From positions 100,315-164,314 of the forward strand of contig CAJFCJ010000038.1 of NCBI GenBank assembly GCA_904063045.1: DNA of 64,000 bases. The letters are read 5' to 3'. The translations under genes were made by a program, and so were the position numbers. A model generated the notes under the pieces. That model was not told the DNA's origin. It saw only the letters and a list, made by a program, of their open reading frames with translations, and made no database searches. Origin of the DNA: Dimorphilus gyrociliatus (Eukaryota > Annelida > Polychaeta > Dinophilidae). How positions within the stretch are numbered: position 1 is the first letter of the stretch; every line of letters begins with the position of its first letter. Positions 47,415-58,520 of this stretch are shown here, piece by piece.

Positions 47415-50400
47415 ATGAATTCAAGAGAAAAACTCAGTTTTAATTACTACAGGAAAGATATCGAAACCTTATTTATGAAAGAATGTGAACTATTAGAGAT
47501 GTGTGCAAGTCAATATGACTTGAATAGTTGGGCATCAGGAGAAACTTTCATAGTAGAATTAGCAAATCCAAAGAAAAAAACAAAAGCGGTCCAGGAGCTG
47601 TTGAATTACCTCAGTGAAATTTCAATAGATGAAACACTTAAAATATTAGAAACTATTAATGATAATGGTAATAAACAAGCTGAACAACTTAAAGAAAAGT
47701 TAAAAGATCAGACATATGTTTGGCATAAACTGGTAGCTGCCACAAAGGAACAGAGGAGGGATGACTGTGGTTTGATTTTCCTTCTTCCATTCATTGGGAC
47801 AAAACAAGCGAGGATTGAATATATCAATACTCCAATCAAAATGTTACAAATTACATCCGAGAATATTATTGAAAGAAAACTTGTAGATACAGAAGTGACT
47901 TATGAGAATTTTTTCAAGATATTCTATGAGAAATCTTACAATAAAATCTTGATTGAAGGAAAACCTGGAGGAGGAAAAAGTGTTCACATGAAAAATCTTC
48001 TCTTTAAATGGTCCAAGATTGAAGATAAGGACAAACTGTTTATATTTCTCATTTTGAAGAATGTTCAAATGGAAAAAAGTCTTTATGAGGAGATTGTGGA
48101 ACAAAACTTTAAAAACATTCCATTCATTAATGCCAACATTGTTGAATTATTCTTCACTGAGAAGAGAAACGATGTAATATTGCTTTTAGACGGAGCAGAT
48201 GAATTTCATTTAAAAAATCACAAAATCAATTCTATATTAAATGCACGAAAAACAAATATTCCAACTGCAATATGGTCTCGCAATTGGAAGGCACAAATGT
48301 TTGAAAGTACCTGTGATATTGCATTTGAGCTTATGGGATGGGATACTATTCAAATGGAAAACTTCTTTAGTAAGTGTTTTATCTCCAAGGAAAAAAGTGC
48401 AAATTTTATTGAAAAGGTTATAAATAATAATTCCAACATTAAAAGGTTGTGTAAAATTCCAATTTTAGCAATGATTCTCTTCCATCTTTGGAATGAAAAA
48501 AAAGATATTTCTAAAAAATCTTTATATGAAATTTATGAAGATCTTGTTAAGATTATCCTCGAAAAGAATAGAAAGATCTTGAAAGAATCTGACCAAAACC
48601 GTCTTTGTGAATTGTCTTTCATGAATCTTGCTAAAAACAAAATTATCTTACCCAAAGATAGCAATGAACAAGAAGTTTTTAAAGAAGGTTTACAGTGCTT
48701 AATTCAAGTTATTCCAACTGAATCTGATAAAATAGAACTACATTTCTATCATTTATCATTTCAAGAGTTTTTTTCAGCCCAGTTTCTAATAAAACAATTT
48801 AGACAAAGCAATAGAAACACTTTTTTGTCTAGTATGGATAATTTATTCAAAGAAACAAATAATTCCACCATTTATAATGTAATTGACTTTATAAAAGAAT
48901 ACTGTGAAGACATCTTTAATGATATTATACTCTACTCCGAACTTGTAAGAAAAATGTACAATTGTAGTGACAATATCAAAAAGATTTTATGTCAAGATTG
49001 GGATGACAGTGATACCATGAATTTAGAAAATGATGATATTCATGATTATATTCTGGAAACTTTAATAAAAAAGATTGGAAAGTTCATAAAAATTGTAAAG
49101 ATTGTCAATACAAATATCAACACTAAACTTTTATTTGAAATGCTTTTTTCAAATGCTGATGGTTTAAAGAAACTGATAATACATCATACAGTTTTTTCGG
49201 ATTATAGTTCAAATAATATATTCTTATCGAAATATTTGTGGAATTTAGAGCAATTGGAAATTAGGGATTGTTATTTGAATGAACAGACTCTGGAATATGT
49301 TGAAAAAGTCATAGGATATTGTCCTTCACTAAAAATTTTCATTCTATCAGACAACAAAATGTTGGGAGATGGGTTTAATGCAGTTTGTGAAAGACTAGCA
49401 TCACAAAAAATTACTCATATTGATGTTTCCAACTGCCATTTGAATAACCAAGAAATTATAACTCTTGGAAAAACAATTGCACAGTGTTCAGGATTAGAAA
49501 ATATAGATTTATCATATAATAAACAAATAGGAGAAATATTTGAAGTAATATCTGATGGATTGAAAACTCCCTTGAAACATCTAAAACAAATCAAATTGGT
49601 TGAATGTGGTCTAACTGAGAAGCAAGCTGTAAGTCTTCACAAAATTATTCAAGGTTGCTCCTGTCTGGAAATTATAGATTTATCAGGAAATCAAAATGCA
49701 GAGTTGGGAAGAAATTTTGGAAGAGACTCTTTTAAAAGTTTAATAAAAGTATACCTTAAATATTGTTGTGTAAGAGAAAAAGAAGCAATTCTTCTAGAAT
49801 CTTGCTCATTTCTACAATGTTTAGATTTATCTGAAAATAAATTAATGGGAAATGGATTTAAAAATATTTGTAATGGAATATCTTCATCATGTGGGTTTAT
49901 AAAAGAAATAAACCTAAAAAGTTGTAATCTAACTGAAAAACAAGGAGAATGGCTTGGAGATGCCTTGAAAAATTGTAGTTTGTTAGAAAGTGTTAGTTTA
50001 TCATATAATAGATTAGGTGAAAAAGCTTTGGAAACAATATGTGATGGATTAATGTCATCTTCTTCCAAACTAAGTGAAATCAACCTAACAAGCTGTTTCT
50101 TGAGTAAAAAAAGTGCAAATTCCCTTTCAAAAATAATACAAGGATGCACTGCATTAGAAAGCATTGATTTATCTGAAAATGAAGAATTAGGCAGAGAATT
50201 TGTAAAAATTTTTCAAAACTGCTCTGAAAAATTAAAAACTCTTAAACTCTCTAATTGTAAAGTAAATCAAGTTGATGCTCACAGTCTACAAAAGTTGACA
50301 CAAATTTGTTCTTCATTAGAAATTGTTGATTTATCACATAATAAGGAAATGGGAAATGGATTTCAATCAATTTGTTGGCAATGGTCAAAGGGTAACTCAT

Positions 50401-53400
50401 TAAAAGAAATAAATTTGTCTTATTGTAATCTTTCCAAAACAGAAGGAGAAGTTCTTGGAAAAGCACTTGAGAAATGTCACAGTCTAACAACTCTAGATTT
50501 GTCAGGAAATAAAAAAATTGGAAAGGCATTTTATGAAATCTTCAAACAACTGCAATTTTGTAAGAAACTGAAAGACATTAATATATCAGCCTGTCAAATT
50601 GCTATAGACACTGCTTTTTATTTTAGAACAGCAATTGAGGGTCATACTTCAATAGAAACTATAAATGTGTCATCAAACCATAATATTGACATGATTTTCC
50701 AAACACTAATGTCATCTTCTTCAGCATTAAAGAAAATCAATATAGCAAACTGCAACTTAAACAACCTGGAAGCAGTTCTTTTCAATACTTTACTAAAACA
50801 TTGCAGAGCAATCAGAGAGATAAATTTAAATGGTAATAAAACATTTATTAAATATATAGAAGCATTAATTCCATCAGCAAAATCTCTAAAAAATATAAAT
50901 CTGGCAAATTGCAATTTGCAAAATGAACAACTTCAGTTTCTCACAAAAACACTAAGACAATGCTCCTCATTAGAAACTATAAATTTATCCCAAAATTTCA
51001 AGATTTGTACAGAATTTACAAAGATCTATGAAGCACTTACTTCATTATCACCATCTTTAAAAAATATCAATCTGGCTAATTGTAATTTAGGAAATCAACA
51101 AGCCCACTTTCTCACAAAAACACTAAAACAGTATCCTTCATTAGAGAGCATAGATCTCTCTAGGAATTTCACAATTTCTACAGGATTATTAATGATTTTT
51201 GAAACATTTACTTCAGCGTCATCTTTTATAAAAAATATCAATCTCGCCAAATGCAATTTGGGAAATGTTCAAGTTCATTTTCTCATAAAAACACTAAGAC
51301 AATGTACTTCCTTAGAGAGCATAGATTTATCAAGAAATTCTGGCATCAATCAAGAATGTAAAACAATTTTTGAAGCACTTACATTATCATCACTTTCATT
51401 AAAAAATATCAATCTAGCAGAGTGTAATTTGGGAAGCAGACAAGTTCAATTACTCACAAAAACACTAAGAGAATGTCCTTCATTAGAGAGCTTAGATTTA
51501 TCTGGGAATTTTGGGATTTGTAAAGAATGTGAAAATATATTTGAAGCACTTTCATCATCATCATCTTCTTTGAAAAATATCAATCTGGCCAATTGTAATT
51601 TGGGAAATGAACAACTTCAGTTTCTTATAAAAACATTAACACAATATCCTTCATTAGAGAGCATAGACTTATCTGAGAATTATGGCATTTACAAAGAATG
51701 TAGCAATATTTTTCAAGCACTTACCTTATCATCACCTTCTTTAATAAATATCAATCTCGCTAATTGTAATTTGGGAAATGAACAAGTTCTGTTTCCCATA
51801 AAAAGATTAAGACAGTGTCCTTCCTTAGAGAGCATAGATCAATCTGGGAATTCTGATATTTATACTGAATGTGAAGATATTATTGAAACAGTTACATTGT
51901 CATCACATTCACTAAAAAATATTAATCTGGCCAATTGTAATTTGAAAAATGAACAAGTTCAGTTTCTGGCAATAGCATTAAGTAAATGTTCTTTATTAGA
52001 GAGGATAAATTTGTCAGGAAATTATGGCATTTACAAGGTATGTGATAAAATATTTCAAGCACTTACCTTATCATCACCTTCTTTAATAAATATCAATCTC
52101 GCTAATTGTAATTTGAGAAATGAACAAGTTCACTTTCTCATAAAAACACTAAGACAGTGTCCTTCTTTAGAGAGCATAGATTTATCTGGCAATTGTGGCA
52201 TTAATGAAGAATGTGAAAATATATTTGAAGCACTTACCTTATCATCACATTCTTTAAAAAATATCCATCTGGCTAATTGTAACTTAGGAAATGAACAAGT
52301 TCAGTTTCTCACAAAAATGCTAGGACAGTGTCCTTCAATTGAGACATTAGATTTGTCTGGGAACAGAGATATTTGTATAGAATATGACAATATTTTTGAA
52401 GCAATTACATCCTCAGCACTTTCTTTAAAAAATATCAGTCTGGCTAATTGTAATTTGGAAACTAGGCAAGCTCAGTTTCTTGCAAGAACACTAAGACAGT
52501 GTCACTTGTTAGAAAGAATAGATTTATCTGGGAATTCTGGGATTTGTAATGAATGGGAAAATGTTTTTGAAGCACTTACCACATCATACCTTTCTTTAAA
52601 AGGTATAAGTTTGGCACAGTGTAATTTAGGAGACAGCCAAGCTCTGCTTCTTATAAGAAAACTAAGACTATGTTTATCATTAGAGATCATAGATTTATCT
52701 GGGAATTTTTGGATTTGCACAAAATTTGGAAACATTTTTGAAGCACTTACATCATCATCACTTTCTTTAAAAAAAATTAATCTGGCTAATTGTAATTTGG
52801 AAAATAAACATGCTCTGGTTCTCATCAACACAATAAATCGGTATGCTTCATTAGAGAGCATAGATTTATCTAGGAATATTTGTATTTCTAAAGAGTATAT
52901 ACAGATTTTCAAAACACTTAGATCAGCATCAACTCCTTTAGAAAATATCAATCTCTCTAATTGTAATTTGAGAAATGAACAAGTTCACTTTCTCATAAAA
53001 ACACTAAGACAGTGTCCTTCTTTAGAGAGCATAGATTTATCTGGCAATTGTGCCATTAATGAAGAATATGAAAATATATTTCAAGCACTTACCTTATCAT
53101 CACATTCTTTAAAAAATATCCATCTGGCTAATTGTAACTTAGGAAATGAACAAGTTCAGTTTCTCACAAAAACATTAAGACAGTGTCATTCATTAGAGAG
53201 CATAGACCTATCTGGCAATTGTGGCATTGATGAAGAGTATGAAAATATATTTGAAGCACTTACCTTATCATCTCATTCTTTAAAAAATATCCATCTGGCT
53301 AATTGTAACTTACGAAATGTACAAGTTCAGTTGCTCACAAAAACATTAAGACAGTGTCATTCATTAGAGAGCATAAATTTATCTGGCAATTTTGGCATTG

Positions 53401-56400
53401 ATAAAGAGTATAAAAATATATTTGAAGCACTTACCTTATCATCTCATTCTTTAAAAAATATCCATCTGGCTAATTGTAACTTAGGAAATGAACAAGCTCA
53501 GCTTCTCACAAAAACATTAAGACGGTGTCGTTCTTTAAAGAGCATAGACTTATCTGGCAATTGTGACATTAATGAAGAATGTGAAAATATATTTGAAGCA
53601 CTTACCTTATCATCTCATTCTTTAAAAAATATCCATCTGGCTAATTGTAACTTACGAAATGTACAAGTTCAGTTGCTCACAAAAACATTAAGACAGTGTC
53701 ATTCATTAGAGAGCATAAATTTATCTGGCAATTGTGGCATTGATAAAGAGTATAAAAATATATTTAAAGCACTTACCTTATCATCTCATTCTTTAAAAAA
53801 TATCCATCTGGCTAATTGTAACTTACGAAATGTACAAGTTCAGTTTCTCACAAAAACATTAAGACAGTGTCATTCATTAGAGAGCATAGACCTATCTGGC
53901 AATTGTGGCATTGATGAAGAGTATGAAAATATATTTGAAGCACTTACCTTATCATCTCCTTCTTTAAAAAATATCCATCTGGCTAATTGTAACTTACGAA
54001 ATGTACAAGTTCAGTTGCTCACAAAAACATTAAGACAGTGTCATTCATTAGAGAGCATAAATTTATCTGGCAATTTTGGCATTGATAAAGAGTATAAAAA
54101 TATATTTGAAGCACTTACCTTATCATCTCATTCTTTAAAAAATATCCATCTGGCTAATTGTAACTTAGGAAATGAACAAGCTCAGCTTCTCACAAAAACA
54201 TTAAGACGGTGTCGTTCTTTAAAGAGCATAGACTTATCTGGCAATTGTGACATTAATGAAGAATGTGAAAATATATTTGAAGCACTTACCTTATCATCTC
54301 ATTCTTTAAAAAATATCCATCTGGCTAATTGTAACTTACGAAATGTACAAGTTCAGTTTCTCACAAAAACATTAAGACAGTGTCATTCATTAGAGAGCAT
54401 AGACCTATCTGGCAATTGTGGCATTGATGAAGAGTATGAAAATATATTTAAAGCACTTACCTTATCATCTCATTCTTTAAAAAATATCCATCTGGCTAAT
54501 TGTAACTTACGAAATGTACAAGTTCAGTTTCTCACAAAAACATTAAGACAGTGTCATTCATTAGAGAGCATAGACTTATCTGAGAATTATGGCATTTACA
54601 AAGAATGTAGCAATATTTTTCAAGCACTTACCTTATCATCACCTTCTTTAAAAAATATCCATCTGGCTAATTGTAACTTACGAAATGTACAAGTTCAGTT
54701 TCTCACAAAAACATTAAGACAGTGTCATTCATTAGAGAGCATAGACCTATCTGGCAATTGTGGCATTGATGAAGAGTATGAAAATATATTTCAAGCACTT
54801 ACCTTATCATCTCATTCTTTAAAAAATATCCATCTGGCTAATTGTAACTTACGAAATGTACAAGTTCAGTTTCTCACAAAAACATTAAGACAGTGTCGTT
54901 CTTTAAAGAGCATAGACTTATCTGGCAATTGTGACATTAATGAAGAATGTGAAAATATATTTGAAGCACTTACCTTATCATCTCATTCTTTAAAAAATAT
55001 CCATCTGGCTAATTGTAACTTACGAAATGTACAAGTTCAGTTGCTCACAAAAACATTAAGACAGTGTCATTCATTAGAGAGCATAAATTTATCTGGCAAT
55101 TGTGGCATTGATAAAGAGTATAAAAATATATTTAAAGCACTTACCTTATCATCTCATTCTTTAAAAAATATCCATCTGGCTAATTGTAACTTACGAAATG
55201 TACAAGTTCAGTTTCTCACAAAAACATTAAGACAGTGTCATTCATTAGAGAGCATAGACCTATCTGGCAATTGTGGCATTGATGAAGAGTATGAAAATAT
55301 ATTTGAAGCACTTACCTTATCATCTCCTTCTTTAAAAAATATCCATCTGGCTAATTGTAACTTACGAAATGTACAAGTTCAGTTGCTCACAAAAACATTA
55401 AGACAGTGTCATTCATTAGAGAGCATAAATTTATCTGGCAATTTTGGCATTGATAAAGAGTATAAAAATATATTTGAAGCACTTACCTTATCATCTCATT
55501 CTTTAAAAAATATCCATCTGGCTAATTGTAACTTAGGAAATGAACAAGCTCAGCTTCTCACAAAAACATTAAGACGGTGTCGTTCTTTAAAGAGCATAGA
55601 CTTATCTGGCAATTGTGACATTAATGAAGAATGTGAAAATATATTTGAAGCACTTACCTTATCATCTCATTCTTTAAAAAATATCCATCTGGCTAATTGT
55701 AACTTACGAAATGTACAAGTTCAGTTTCTCACAAAAACATTAAGACAGTGTCATTCATTAGAGAGCATAGACCTATCTGGCAATTGTGGCATTGATGAAG
55801 AGTATGAAAATATATTTAAAGCACTTACCTTATCATCTCATTCTTTAAAAAATATCCATCTGGCTAATTGTAACTTACGAAATGTACAAGTTCAGTTTCT
55901 CACAAAAACATTAAGACAGTGTCATTCATTAGAGAGCATAGACTTATCTGAGAATTATGGCATTTACAAAGAATGTAGCAATATTTTTCAAGCACTTACC
56001 TTATCATCACCTTCTTTAAAAAATATCCATCTGGCTAATTGTAACTTACGAAATGTACAAGTTCAGTTTCTCACAAAAACATTAAGACAGTGTCATTCAT
56101 TAGAGAGCATAGACCTATCTGGCAATTGTGGCATTGATGAAGAGTATGAAAATATATTTCAAGCACTTACCTTATCATCTCATTCTTTAAAAAATATCCA
56201 TCTGGCTAATTGTAACTTACGAAATGTACAAGTTCAGTTTCTCACAAAAACATTAAGACAGTGTCATTCATTAGAGAGCATAGACTTATCTGAGAATTAT
56301 GGCATTTACAAAGAATGTAGCAATATTTTTCAAGCACTTACCTTATCATCACCTTCTTTAATAAATATCAATCTCGCTAATTGTAATTTGAGAAATGAAC

Positions 56401-57128
56401 AAGTTCACTTTCTCATAAAAACACTAGGACAGTGTCCTTCTTTAGAGAGCATAGATTTATCTGGCAATTGTGCCATTAATGAAGAATATGAAAATATATT
56501 TCAAGCACTTACCTTATCATCACATTCTTTAAAAAATATCCATTTGGCTAATTGTAACTTAGGAAATGGACAAGCTCAGCTTCTCACAAAAACATTAAGA
56601 CGGTGTCGTTCTTTAAAGAGCATAGACTTATCTGGCAATTGTGCCATTAATGAAGAATATGAAAATATATTTCAAGCACTTACCTTATCATCACATTCTT
56701 TAAAAAATATCCATCTGGCTAATTGTAACTTAGGAAATGAACAAGCTCAGCTTCTCACAAAAACATTAAGACAGTGTCATTCATTAGAGAGCATAAATTT
56801 ATCTGGCAATTGTGGCATTGATAAAGAGTATAAAAATATATTTGAAGCACTTACCTTATCATCTCATTCTTTAAAAAATATCCATCTGGCTAATTGTAAC
56901 TTAGGAAATGAACAAGCTCAGCTTCTCACAAAAACATTAAGACAGTGTCGTTCTTTAAAGAGCATAGACTTATCTGGCAATTGTGACATTAATGAAGAAT
57001 GTGAAAATATATTTGAAGAACTTACCTTATCATCTCATTCTTTAAAAAATATCCATTTGGCTAATTGTAACTCAAAAAAGAGTATGAAAATATATTTGAA
57101 GCACTTACCTTATCATCTCATTCTTTAA
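47415..57128 (+). CDS. NLR-type protein: possible CARD, NACHT, giant LRR array (3,237 aa, intronless)
   Basis: ATG at 47415 with no in-frame extension. The N-terminal 130 residues are helical and CARD-like (KTKAVQELLNYLSEISIDET, then LEQLKEKL-type helix); this is tentative. NACHT: Walker A GKPGGGKS at residues about 182-189 and Walker B VILLLDGADEF at about 253-263, followed by helical winged-helix-like sequence (HFYHLSFQEFFSAQFL near residue 445). LRRs run from about residue 606 to the end, as about 46 paired ribonuclease-inhibitor-type units of 57 residues (171 bp): SLESIDLSGN...IFEALTLSS-SLKNIHLANCNL. Early units are diverged; those after about 53,000 are nearly identical in DNA. The frame ends at 57128 because a deletion inside a unit shifts it. 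Expected to be a cytoplasmic innate-immune sensor; ligand unknown. Confidence 0.8.
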   Translation: MNSREKLSFNYYRKDIETLFMKECELLEMCASQYDLNSWASGETFIVELANPKKKTKAVQELLNYLSEISIDETLKILETINDNGNKQAEQLKEKLKDQTYVWHKLVAATKEQRRDDCGLIFLLPFIGTKQARIEYINTPIKMLQITSENIIERKLVDTEVTYENFFKIFYEKSYNKILIEGKPGGGKSVHMKNLLFKWSKIEDKDKLFIFLILKNVQMEKSLYEEIVEQNFKNIPFINANIVELFFTEKRNDVILLLDGADEFHLKNHKINSILNARKTNIPTAIWSRNWKAQMFESTCDIAFELMGWDTIQMENFFSKCFISKEKSANFIEKVINNNSNIKRLCKIPILAMILFHLWNEKKDISKKSLYEIYEDLVKIILEKNRKILKESDQNRLCELSFMNLAKNKIILPKDSNEQEVFKEGLQCLIQVIPTESDKIELHFYHLSFQEFFSAQFLIKQFRQSNRNTFLSSMDNLFKETNNSTIYNVIDFIKEYCEDIFNDIILYSELVRKMYNCSDNIKKILCQDWDDSDTMNLENDDIHDYILETLIKKIGKFIKIVKIVNTNINTKLLFEMLFSNADGLKKLIIHHTVFSDYSSNNIFLSKYLWNLEQLEIRDCYLNEQTLEYVEKVIGYCPSLKIFILSDNKMLGDGFNAVCERLASQKITHIDVSNCHLNNQEIITLGKTIAQCSGLENIDLSYNKQIGEIFEVISDGLKTPLKHLKQIKLVECGLTEKQAVSLHKIIQGCSCLEIIDLSGNQNAELGRNFGRDSFKSLIKVYLKYCCVREKEAILLESCSFLQCLDLSENKLMGNGFKNICNGISSSCGFIKEINLKSCNLTEKQGEWLGDALKNCSLLESVSLSYNRLGEKALETICDGLMSSSSKLSEINLTSCFLSKKSANSLSKIIQGCTALESIDLSENEELGREFVKIFQNCSEKLKTLKLSNCKVNQVDAHSLQKLTQICSSLEIVDLSHNKEMGNGFQSICWQWSKGNSLKEINLSYCNLSKTEGEVLGKALEKCHSLTTLDLSGNKKIGKAFYEIFKQLQFCKKLKDINISACQIAIDTAFYFRTAIEGHTSIETINVSSNHNIDMIFQTLMSSSSALKKINIANCNLNNLEAVLFNTLLKHCRAIREINLNGNKTFIKYIEALIPSAKSLKNINLANCNLQNEQLQFLTKTLRQCSSLETINLSQNFKICTEFTKIYEALTSLSPSLKNINLANCNLGNQQAHFLTKTLKQYPSLESIDLSRNFTISTGLLMIFETFTSASSFIKNINLAKCNLGNVQVHFLIKTLRQCTSLESIDLSRNSGINQECKTIFEALTLSSLSLKNINLAECNLGSRQVQLLTKTLRECPSLESLDLSGNFGICKECENIFEALSSSSSSLKNINLANCNLGNEQLQFLIKTLTQYPSLESIDLSENYGIYKECSNIFQALTLSSPSLININLANCNLGNEQVLFPIKRLRQCPSLESIDQSGNSDIYTECEDIIETVTLSSHSLKNINLANCNLKNEQVQFLAIALSKCSLLERINLSGNYGIYKVCDKIFQALTLSSPSLININLANCNLRNEQVHFLIKTLRQCPSLESIDLSGNCGINEECENIFEALTLSSHSLKNIHLANCNLGNEQVQFLTKMLGQCPSIETLDLSGNRDICIEYDNIFEAITSSALSLKNISLANCNLETRQAQFLARTLRQCHLLERIDLSGNSGICNEWENVFEALTTSYLSLKGISLAQCNLGDSQALLLIRKLRLCLSLEIIDLSGNFWICTKFGNIFEALTSSSLSLKKINLANCNLENKHALVLINTINRYASLESIDLSRNICISKEYIQIFKTLRSASTPLENINLSNCNLRNEQVHFLIKTLRQCPSLESIDLSGNCAINEEYENIFQALTLSSHSLKNIHLANCNLGNEQVQFLTKTLRQCHSLESIDLSGNCGIDEEYENIFEALTLSSHSLKNIHLANCNLRNVQVQLLTKTLRQCHSLESINLSGNFGIDKEYKNIFEALTLSSHSLKNIHLANCNLGNEQAQLLTKTLRRCRSLKSIDLSGNCDINEECENIFEALTLSSHSLKNIHLANCNLRNVQVQLLTKTLRQCHSLESINLSGNCGIDKEYKNIFKALTLSSHSLKNIHLANCNLRNVQVQFLTKTLRQCHSLESIDLSGNCGIDEEYENIFEALTLSSPSLKNIHLANCNLRNVQVQLLTKTLRQCHSLESINLSGNFGIDKEYKNIFEALTLSSHSLKNIHLANCNLGNEQAQLLTKTLRRCRSLKSIDLSGNCDINEECENIFEALTLSSHSLKNIHLANCNLRNVQVQFLTKTLRQCHSLESIDLSGNCGIDEEYENIFKALTLSSHSLKNIHLANCNLRNVQVQFLTKTLRQCHSLESIDLSENYGIYKECSNIFQALTLSSPSLKNIHLANCNLRNVQVQFLTKTLRQCHSLESIDLSGNCGIDEEYENIFQALTLSSHSLKNIHLANCNLRNVQVQFLTKTLRQCRSLKSIDLSGNCDINEECENIFEALTLSSHSLKNIHLANCNLRNVQVQLLTKTLRQCHSLESINLSGNCGIDKEYKNIFKALTLSSHSLKNIHLANCNLRNVQVQFLTKTLRQCHSLESIDLSGNCGIDEEYENIFEALTLSSPSLKNIHLANCNLRNVQVQLLTKTLRQCHSLESINLSGNFGIDKEYKNIFEALTLSSHSLKNIHLANCNLGNEQAQLLTKTLRRCRSLKSIDLSGNCDINEECENIFEALTLSSHSLKNIHLANCNLRNVQVQFLTKTLRQCHSLESIDLSGNCGIDEEYENIFKALTLSSHSLKNIHLANCNLRNVQVQFLTKTLRQCHSLESIDLSENYGIYKECSNIFQALTLSSPSLKNIHLANCNLRNVQVQFLTKTLRQCHSLESIDLSGNCGIDEEYENIFQALTLSSHSLKNIHLANCNLRNVQVQFLTKTLRQCHSLESIDLSENYGIYKECSNIFQALTLSSPSLININLANCNLRNEQVHFLIKTLGQCPSLESIDLSGNCAINEEYENIFQALTLSSHSLKNIHLANCNLGNGQAQLLTKTLRRCRSLKSIDLSGNCAINEEYENIFQALTLSSHSLKNIHLANCNLGNEQAQLLTKTLRQCHSLESINLSGNCGIDKEYKNIFEALTLSSHSLKNIHLANCNLGNEQAQLLTKTLRQCRSLKSIDLSGNCDINEECENIFEELTLSSHSLKNIHLANCNSKKSMKIYLKHLPYHLIL
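53524..56256 (+). repeat. Higher-order LRR duplication: two 1,368-bp blocks of eight 171-bp units
   Basis: Landmark sequences recur exactly 1,368 bases (8 x 171) apart: GACGGTGTCGTTCTTTAAAG at 54205 and 55573, and the GTGTCGTTCTTTAAAGAGC junction at 53521 and 54889. The order of unit types (DINEEC, GIDKEY, GIDEEY, GIDKEY, DINEEC, GIDEEY, GIYKEC, GIDEEY) is the same in both blocks. This indicates a recent duplication of a block of eight units by unequal crossing-over, or an assembly artefact. Confidence 0.85.
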
Positions 57129-58520
57129 AAAATATCCATTTGGCTAATTGTAACTCAGGAAATGCACAATCTCAGCTTCTCATAAAAACATTAAGACTCT
57201 GTCGTTCTTTAAAGAGCATAGACTTATCTGCAATTCTGGCATACATAAAGATGTGAAAATATATCTGAAGCACTTACATCATCATCACTTTATTTCAAGA
57301 AGTTCCATCCCGCATATCAAAACTTTCAAAATGAACAAGTTAAATATCTCATAAAAACACTTAAACAGTGTGCTTGTTTAGATAGCATACATTTGTCTAG
57401 AAATTATGGCATCAATGAAGAATGTGAAAACATATTTGAAGCACTTACATCATCTTCACTTTCTTTAAAAAATATCCATCTGGTGAATTGTAACTTACGA
57501 AATGAACAAGTTCACTATCTCACAAAAACATTAAGACAGTGTCATTCATTGGAGAGCATAAATTTATCTGGCAATTATGGCATTTATGAAGAATATGAAA
57601 ATATTTTTGAAGCCCTTTGCTTATCATCACATTCTTTAAAAAATATCCATCTGGCTAATTATAACTTAGGAAATGGACAAGCTCAGCTTCTCACAAAAAC
57701 ATTAAGACAGTGTCCTTCTTTAAAGACCATAGACTTATCTGGCCATTGTGGCATTAATGAAGAATGTGTAAACATATTTGGAGCACTTACATCATCTTCA
57801 CTTTCTTTAAATAATATCCATCTTGCATATTGTAACTTAGGAAATGAACAAGTTCAGTATCTCACAAAAACACTAAGACAGTGTCCTTCTTTAAAGAGCA
57901 TAAATTTATCTGGCAATTATGGCATTAATGAAGAATGTGAAAATATATTTGAAGCACTTACATCATCTTCACTTTCTTTAAATAATATCCATCTGGCTAA
58001 TTGTACCTTAGGAAATGAACAAGTTCAGTTCCTCACAAAAACACTAAGGCAGTTCCCTTCTTTAAAGAGCATAGATTTATCTGGCAATTTTGGTATTAAT
58101 GAAGAATGTGTAAACATATTTGATGCACTTACATCATTGTCACTTTCTTTAAAGAGTATCCATCTGGCGTATTGTAAATTAGGAAATGATCAAGTTCAGT
58201 TTCCCACAATAACACTAAGGCATTTTCCTTCTTTAAAGAGGATAGATTTATCTGGCAATTGCGGCATTGATGAAGAATATAAAAATATATTTGAAGCACT
58301 TATGGTATCATCACATTCTTTAAAAAATATCCATCTGGCTAATTGTACCTTAGGAAATGAACAAGTTCAGTTCCTCACAAAAACACTAAGGCAGTTCCCT
58401 TCTTTAAAGAGCATAGATTTATATGGCAATTGTATCATTAATGAAGAATGTGAAAATATATTTGATGCACTTACCTTATCATCACATTCTTTAAAATATA
58501 TCGTTATGCCTTATTGTAAC
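57129..58520 (+). pseudogene. Continuation of the LRR array after the break
   Basis: Between 57129 and 57392 the LRR units continue but with deletions and stops (ATCTGCAATTCTGG lacks a base compared with its siblings). From 57393 the units are open again for 378 residues, in the same frame as the NLR gene, to a TAA at 58527-58529. There is no start or upstream domain, so this is the stranded 3' end of the array unless the two indels are sequence errors. The last unit ends abruptly at TGTAACTTA, where retroelement sequence begins. Confidence 0.7.

Noticed and set aside
49691-52951. Long minus-strand open frames inside the LRR gene (49691-50164, 50642-50914, 52502-52951)
   Set aside because: They mirror the repeat pattern of the plus-strand LRRs, have no domains, and are shadows of the coding strand.
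53000-57000. Regular near-identical direct repeats resembling a CRISPR or satellite array
   Set aside because: The 171-bp period is a multiple of three, stays open in one frame and encodes LRR pairs; it is protein-coding repetition.
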